A stretch of DNA of 64,000 nt, taken from the NCBI GenBank assembly GCA_036936605.1, contig JAUPFV010000005.1, positions 2,407,670 through 2,471,669 of the forward strand. Reading direction: 5' to 3'. Positions 58,701-64,000 of the stretch are shown piece after piece (the stretch's first letter is position 1; every line of letters begins with the position of its first letter). The stretch is from Limnanthes douglasii subsp. nivea (lineage: Eukaryota > Streptophyta > Magnoliopsida > Brassicales > Limnanthaceae). The position numbers were made by a program, and so were the translations under genes. Below the pieces are notes generated by a model that worked only from the letters and a program-made list of their open reading frames with translations, was not told the DNA's origin and did not search any database.

Positions 58701-59526
58701 CGGATAGATTATACCCCTAAACAGTACACGAATGGTTTATACTGTTTAATCTCTAAACCTTAGTAGTGGAAGGACGTTTATCGGAAATTTTATCATTAAA
58801 AGAATACTCAACGAACATCTAAAGGAACGTATCAGAAGATATTATAATCCAAAAATCTTCATTGAAACATTTTGTAACATAAATAACTATTACGTTGAAA
58901 TTGATCATGATATATTGATCTATTTTTCCGGCGCAAGGCAAGTTGTTTTCACATCCCAGGGCATTTAACGACAACGCCCCAACACTGCCGTGAATCGAAC
59001 GATTCTTTTTAAATCTTAGTTACGCATCAAAAGACAAACACTTTCTTCTTCTTATTTATTTTTATTTTTATTTTTATTTTTATTTTTATTATTATTGTTA
59101 TTATTATTATTATTAGTTGTGGTAGTGATATTTATAAAACACACATTAAAACCGTATATATAAGAGTTTGTCTATTAATGTGTAGTTTATAAATGCAACA
59201 AGTCTTTTAATCGTGGCAACCGTCTATCAAAAATTTAAATTTTTTGCCTATTTTAAAAAAATTGAGGAAATGTAAGATAAAAAACAAAACAAAAAAAAAA
59301 ATCTCAACAAATATGATAATAAAAACGATAATAAACAAAGTATAATTAATTTTGAAAAATAAAATTTAAAATATCACAAATGATAACAAATTTATTGAGT
59401 TTATCAAGAATCTTTCGATATTCATAAATGTCCCAACAAATCCAACAAAACGAGCTAAGTCTCTTCAATCAGACGTTCCAGTCATGACGCATCGTATACT
59501 AGAAGCTTTGGCCTAGATATATAAGT
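58701..59526. other. Gene-free spacer with a microsatellite
   Basis: Contains (TTTTTA)n then (ATT)n at about 59057-59115. Otherwise AT-rich unique sequence; no gene. Confidence 0.55.
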
Positions 59527-59968
59527 TTTGAACAGTAACTCGTCCATGACCTATCAAATTTAGTGACGGATACTTCCTGAACTTTTAAAAGTGCGCTGGT
59601 AGTCCCCGGATAGTTCCTGAACTTTTAAAAGTCCGCTGGTAGTTCCTGGATGATCCATTTTAGATAAAGTTAATCCCTTTACTTGTGTTGACTATTAATT
59701 TTTGTGATAGATAGTCCTCGATTATTCATTTTCAATAAAGTTAGTCATTTGATTTTCTATTTTCGATCAACTTAGCCCCCTCAATAAACATGCGCATGGA
59801 ATTAACTTTATGCAAAATGGATAGTTCATGGACTACCAACGGACTGTTGACAATCCAGAGACTATATGTCACCAAAATGGATAGTCGAGAGACTACCAAC
59901 ATGCTTTTGAAAGTCAAATGACTATCTGTTACTAAATTCAATAGTCCATGAACGATTTACTGTTCAAA
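59527..59968. mobile_element. MITE-like element with 41-bp terminal inverted repeats
   Basis: Left end TTTGAACAGTAACTCGTCC and complemented right end TTTGAACAGTAAATCGTTC continue to match over 41 bases with about seven mismatches. Inside, each half has its own direct repeat: GGATAGTTCCTGAACTTTTA-like twice on the left, ATGGATAGTC-GACTACCAAC twice on the right. About 440 bases, non-coding. The target duplication is unclear (possibly CTAGAT at both sides). Confidence 0.7.
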
Positions 59969-60004
59969 CCCTAGATCGACTGCATTCTCGTACAAATAAA
60001 AAAA

Positions 60005-60264
60005 GGGTTTGGCTAAATTCGGATCCAAAATATGTTAACCAACCCCAAAATTTTAGCCGTTTTTTACCCCGCCGGTTGAGAGGGTTTCAACCGGCGGGGA
60101 AGCTTACCCCGGCGGGTGAAACAACTTTTCCGCCGGGTGGGAGGATCTCAACCGGCGGTTGAGAAAGGTTCAACCGCCGAGGTAAGGATAAAATTGTAAA
60201 ATTTCAAAAACGCTTGTTTTTTGGGGATATTTAACATATTTTGGGCCCGAATTTAGCCGAACCC
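60005..60264. mobile_element. MULE-type MITE with perfect 9-bp target duplication
   Basis: A 260-bp element. Left end GGGTTTGGCTAAATTCGG and complemented right end GGGTTCGGCTAAATTCGG match over about 46 bases with few differences. Identical 9-bp duplications ATAAAAAAA lie at 59996-60004 and 60265-60273. The GC-rich core consists of units such as CAACCGGCGG, CCGCCGGTTGAG and ACCGGCGGT (60151-60159). The start GGGTNNGGCTA also begins the right TIR of the large MULE at 24801, so the two may belong to related families. No coding capacity. Confidence 0.88.
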
Positions 60265-60446
60265 ATAAAAAAATTATAATCACTAATAGTTTTTTATAAA
60301 TGATTTGGAAATATATTATCCAGAAATCAATTTCTCCCCACAAATAGTGCTAGTGGTGATATTCAACTAACCCTAAACCTAAAAGATCATATATAAACCA
60401 ACAAAAACATGACACAGATATAATCAATGCTAAAAAAAATAAGTAT

Positions 60447-60856
60447 TGATGAGTCCGAATTTTGTACTCTCCCCGGACACGGACAGATCAGTCCAAGGCC
60501 TCCGGACCGGACAGATCACTTTAAACACTATGACCATAGGACTGTTCGAACTATGACAAAAGTACTAAAAAACCTAAACACTTCTTGACTAAGCTACTTG
60601 ATCTCCTACTTAGAGCTCATGGGTCTTTGAACATGACCCGGGTCCATTAAACATGACCCGAAAGCCCATAAGGGCCCAAACATCAGGGTATAAATACCCA
60701 ACCACCTGCATTAACTATAGGAAAAGAAAATTAACTGCTACCAAGCTGCTTAATTGTCTCTCTACTCTCTACTCTAAACACTTAAACACCCACACACCAC
60801 CGTAAAACACCAACTGAAATTACCAGCCTACCCTCAGGCAATTATTATCCACACCA
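60447..60856 (+). repeat. Gypsy 5' LTR
   Basis: TGATGAGTCCG at the left, ACACCA at the right. Contains a TATA box (GGTATAAATACCC, about 60688) and a pyrimidine-rich CTCTCTACTCTCTACTC leader, as expected for U3-R-U5. The left boundary is inferred from the first TG, as there is no second LTR to compare. Confidence 0.6.
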
Positions 60857-62425
60857 AAATGGCGACCACAGTGGGAGGAGAAGGTGCCTGAATCAAGCAT
60901 TCAAAACCAGCTAAGAAAATCTGTCAGAATGAATCCGGACAATCCAAAACTACCACCAGCTTTGCTCGAAGTGGTGGAAGAGAACGATGAATACATTATC
61001 GAAGAGCGTGATAGGCTAAAGTGTGAAATAGAAGCTCTGAGGGCAGAAAAGGCCAAGATGGGCGTGAAATAAAAATCCAAAGCATCGGTTGCACATCACA
61101 CCGATAACCCTAGAGAGCATGAGTCTTCGAAAACTCATGTGAGCACCAAAAATACTCATGCCAGTTCTAAAAAGTCTCACCGGTCCAAGCCTGTGGAGAG
61201 TTCTGACTCAAGCTCAGAATCTTCTAATAGCTCTTTGTACAGTGAGGGAGTTGAAAAATCCTTGTCCTCTAGCAGTGATGAGGGTCGAACCAGAAAGAAG
61301 CAAAAGCAGATTAAAAAATATTCAAGAAAAAAGGATAGACAAGGAAAGATGAAGAGGCATATTGGTAAGGGGTCATCTCATAACCGGAGGCATGTGGACA
61401 AGATGCTGATGGATCCCTTTGCTTTCCACGATGAACCAGGTATCTTTGCAACTCCCAATGAGGATACTGTGTTCAGTCGTGGAAGGAATTGGAGGCAATC
61501 TCCATTGGCTTCTAAAATTCTGTCCGGAAACCTACCCAAGAGGTTTGACAGCACCAAAATAGAGAAGTACGATGGCAGTACTGATCCGGACAACCATCTG
61601 GAGCAATTTAAAAACTTCATGATGAACTTTGACGACGACGATAAACTACTTTGTAGGGCATTCTCCCAATCATTCACGGGGAGTGCTCTGAAATGGTACA
61701 ACAGCCTGCCTCAGGGTTGTATTAAAGATTTCGATACGTTTTGGGTAGCCTTTCGAAGGCAGTTCGTAGGGAGTAAAGAGCTGAAGGGCAATGGAGACAC
61801 AATAATCCATTGTTTCCAGGAACCAAATGAGTCCTTGAAAGAATATATATAAGTCGTTTTGTGAACACCAAGAATGGGTTGGCTGATTGCTTCGAACAAG
61901 TGGCAATAGCATTCCTAAGGCAAGGTTTGAACCCAGGAAATCTAGCTGATTCAGTGACCAGAAAGAAGGCCATGACATGGGGAGGGCTGCTGAATCAGGT
62001 TGGCAAACAGATAAACATTGATGAAACAAAGAAAACCAGGGTGCACAGGCAGGTGAGGTCTACCCCAGTGGCACCAAATCCCAATCAAAATCAGTCCGGG
62101 AACAAAGCAAGAGAGACCGGGCAGGGGTATGGTAGGGCAAAAGCTCAGTCTGAGCCAGCTGCTCCTGCTCAGAGTCAGCAATCCAGAAACAAAAGAGGGC
62201 CACAGGTCCAACCGGAGTGGTTCGCAGAGTTAAAAGAAAGTGTGGCCACCATTTTTGATAAAACAAAGGATGAGGTGCATTACCGGAGACCGGCAACACT
62301 GCAGTCTCCCAGAGAGCATCGCAGTAACTCTTTTTGCCAATATCACAATGATATTGGTCATACCACTGATGACTGCATAGCATTGACAGAACGTCATGTG
62401 GGTGAAATTCTCAGATCTCGAACAT
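60447..62425 (+). mobile_element. Ty3/gypsy element, LTR and gag only (Tat/Retand-like)
   Basis: A 5' LTR (60447-60856) is followed by a tRNA-complementary site TGGCGACCACAGTGGGAG (60860), similar to primer sites of Tat-lineage elements, and by a decayed gag. The pol region and 3' LTR are absent: near 62425 the sequence switches to TRIM-internal sequence. The lineage is inferred from the primer site and gag phrases. Confidence 0.75.
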
Positions 62426-62430
62426 ATGAT
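60884..62430 (+). pseudogene. Gypsy gag
   Basis: Open in one frame from about 60884, with one TAA at 61070, to 61852. It starts with a charged coiled-coil-like segment (EENDEYIIEERDRLKCEIEA), then a Ser/Lys/Arg-rich linker and the retrotransposon gag core: LPKRFDSTKIEKYDGSTDPD, LLCRAFSQSFTGSALKWYNS and FDTFWVAFRRQFVGS. A 2-base expansion of an AT run at about 61846 shifts the frame. The protein continues at 61861 (NTKNGLADCFEQVAIAFLRQ) to the zinc-binding motif FCQYHNDIGHTTDDC. It ends where TRIM-like sequence begins. About 500 residues in total. Confidence 0.85.
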
Positions 62431-62620
62431 GAACCAACAAGCCTAACTCAAAGTGATATAGTTGCTCTAGAGATCCTAGTTCAGAGTGTCTGTGGCTCAT
62501 CAAGTAGTATGACTTGATTGGAGTGATGTTAAGGAAAAAGATAGTGGCGGTTTAATAGGAGGTGAGCAGTAACATCTCTAGTGCCTCTATGGGAATGATC
62601 AACAGTGATAATTTTCGATT
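62427..62620 (+). mobile_element. TRIM internal fragment fused to gypsy gag
   Basis: TATGATGAACCAACAAGCC, then GATCCTAGTTCAGAGTGTCT, GTGGCTCATCAAGTAG, GACTTGATTGGAGTG and GGTGAGCAGTAACATC match the internal region of the TRIM at 2830-2985 in order. The fragment then jumps to GGGAATGATCA, a phrase from the TRIM LTR (about 2563). No LTR ends or target duplication are present, so it arrived as part of a larger chimera. Confidence 0.72.
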
Positions 62621-62809
62621 TTCGGACATGTATTGTGCAACCACCATCAACAGACCCAGTCGAGAGGCAACCAATATCGGTTTTTGCTGAATTTTGGAGA
62701 GCATGTTTGGGACACCTAATCCTTCAATCTGATTGGTTTGGATTATGATTCGGTGCTACGGTTCGGGAGAAATCACTATTGGAACAATGCAGATTTTTGT
62801 TTGTATAAT
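62621..62809. other. Short gene-free spacer
   Basis: Nothing recognised. Confidence 0.45.
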
Positions 62810-63440
62810 CGTAGATTCAGTTTTGATTTTGATTTTGATTGGAAATTAGATTTGAATTTGGATTTGCTATTTAGATTTAGTTTTGACTTCATTTTTTGGA
62901 TTTGGATTTGTTATTTGAATTTGGCATTCGAATTTCGTTTGGGTATTTGGCGTTGAGATTTTTTTTGGATTTTGTTTTGTGTTTAGATTTTGTTTGACGT
63001 TTGAACTTTGTGTGGCATTTGCTTAGATCGACGTTTTTCGTTTGATTTGTTTGGTGTTTAGAATTCGTTCTTCGTTTGGATTTGGATTTGGTATATATTT
63101 TGTTTGGATTCATTTGGACTTGTTTGGATTCGTATGGACTTATTTGGATTCGTATGGACTTGTTTGGATTCGTTTGGATTTGTTTGGTTTTGTTTAGCTT
63201 TGTTTGAATTTGTTTGGCTTTGTTTATATTCGTTTGGATTCGTTTAGTGTTTAGATTAGTTTGAAGTTTGGAGTTTCGATTTTGAAGAATGGAGAATGGA
63301 GGTTGGAGTTTAGAGTTTGGATATTGGAGTTTGAAGATTAAAGTTTGAAGATTGGAGTTTGGAGATTAGAGTTCGATTTTAGGTTTTGACATTTTGATTT
63401 TGATTTTGGTGTTTTGTTTTGATTTTGGATTTCCATTATT
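62810..63440. repeat. TTTGGATT-based minisatellites
   Basis: Three linked simple arrays: GATTTTGATTTTG (62815-62960); TTGGATTCGTATGGACTTGT-like units of 12 and 24 bases (63070-63245); and GGAGTTTGGAGATT-like units of about 14 bases (63285-63370). Open frames here are artefacts of the repeats. Confidence 0.8.
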
Positions 63441-64000
63441 GTTTTGAAGTTTGTTATTTCGCTTTTGCTGCAATTTTGGTTTTTATTTTGTGTAACAAAG
63501 TCACGATACAAGAATAAACATTGCGAGTTTGAGAGAGTGTGTTAGAGATATAAGTCTTAGGCCCATTCGCTTATATAATTTGTCTATAAATAAGAGTTTT
63601 ATACTCTATGTAACTGATACTTGCTCTAAATAATAAACCATAGTCGTCTTTATGTTTCTCTAGTCGTCTCTATTTGTTTTATCTTATCTACAACCACATC
63701 TTCATATAACAAAACCAAGCAACCGACTCGCTTGTTAGGTGGACTCTAAAATGTAAGATGAAATTGGACTACACAAACTTTCAATCCCCTCATCGGTTAA
63801 AATCTATTGCATTCTTGGAGAGCCTTGTCTTAGAAAACATCCGTGTTGACTAAGCTCTGGTTTTTCACTAACCTATTTCTTTAGTTGTTGTTCTACGCTT
63901 GCAAGTTTAGAACTTTTTGTTTTTCCTCTAGCAGAGTGCATCTCTTCTTCTGCCCATCATCATACTTTTCTCAAGCTCCATGAAAATCGCTCCCTTTCTG
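63441..64000. other. Gene-free end of window, LTR-like
   Basis: GTCTATAAATAAGAG (TATA-like, about 63583), then AATAATAAACC and repeated TAGTCGTCT, look like the promoter and R region of an LTR or of a gene leader. No ends or primer site seen. Confidence 0.3.

Noticed and set aside
62738..63113. Frames rich in Phe, Asp and Leu or in Lys and Ser
   Set aside because: Produced by the TTTTGATTTTGATT minisatellite.
1..64000. CRISPR array, bacterial operon or organelle insert
   Set aside because: No regular repeat-spacer pattern, no bacterial-type genes and no plastid or mitochondrial gene sequence recognised.

Overview
This is a plant nuclear genome window, most likely from a eudicot. It is AT-rich and almost entirely built from transposable elements and their remains. 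I see no intact host gene, rRNA gene or functional tRNA gene. The plant assignment rests on TRIM elements with the tRNA-Met primer site, an Au-type SINE, plant Ty1/copia, Ty3/gypsy and L1-type elements, a MULE with FAR1-like transposase, OTU and plant mobile domains, and fragments of plant FAS2, DUF547 and CLO/Snu114-type genes.

Layout. 1-8.9 kb: a 1.2 kb repeat present twice, a complete TRIM with a perfect 5-bp target duplication (2519-3314), and a fold-back element with long inverted arms (3327-6262). 8.9-9.8 kb: reverse-strand LINE debris. 12.0-25.1 kb: a decayed L1-type LINE split inside its RNase H domain by an 8.1 kb MULE (16706-24801, 9-bp target duplication). The MULE carries a plant-mobile-domain gene, a small unknown gene and a transposase-OTU fusion, plus three arrays of short quasi-palindromes, one near the 5' part of each gene. 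25.2-30.3 kb: a Ty1/copia element with two similar LTRs and a decayed polyprotein. 31.5-34.2 kb: two reverse-strand TRIMs, one with a perfect 116-bp palindrome across its LTR edge. 35.4-36.6 kb: LINE fragment and a SINE with a 15-bp target duplication. 38.7-40.6 kb: a possible second plant-mobile-domain relic and a tandem duplication. 42.2-44.9 kb: a reverse-strand chain of pieces from four unrelated host genes (FAS2, a UTP10/HEATR1-like gene, a DEP-DUF547 gene, CLO/Snu114), with no visible introns, ending in a purine-rich tract and an LTR. This looks like host-gene transduction by an LTR retrotransposon. 44.9-52.7 kb: no recognisable genes. 52.7-57.5 kb: LINE fragment, degenerate tandem repeats and an integrase-less copia element. 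58-64 kb: GA/CCGAT-rich repeats, two MITEs (one a MULE-type with perfect 9-bp target duplication), a Ty3/gypsy LTR-gag piece fused to TRIM internal sequence, and minisatellites.

Functionally, the only plausible working parts are cis sequences (LTR promoters, TIRs, SINE A and B boxes) and possibly the OTU and transposase catalytic domains, whose key residues are still present despite stops and a frameshift in the same frame. The two strongest candidates for something undescribed are the four-gene transduction chain and the MULE whose three genes each carry an ACC-N3-GGT quasi-palindrome array, a core also seen in an unlinked MULE-type MITE at 60 kb.
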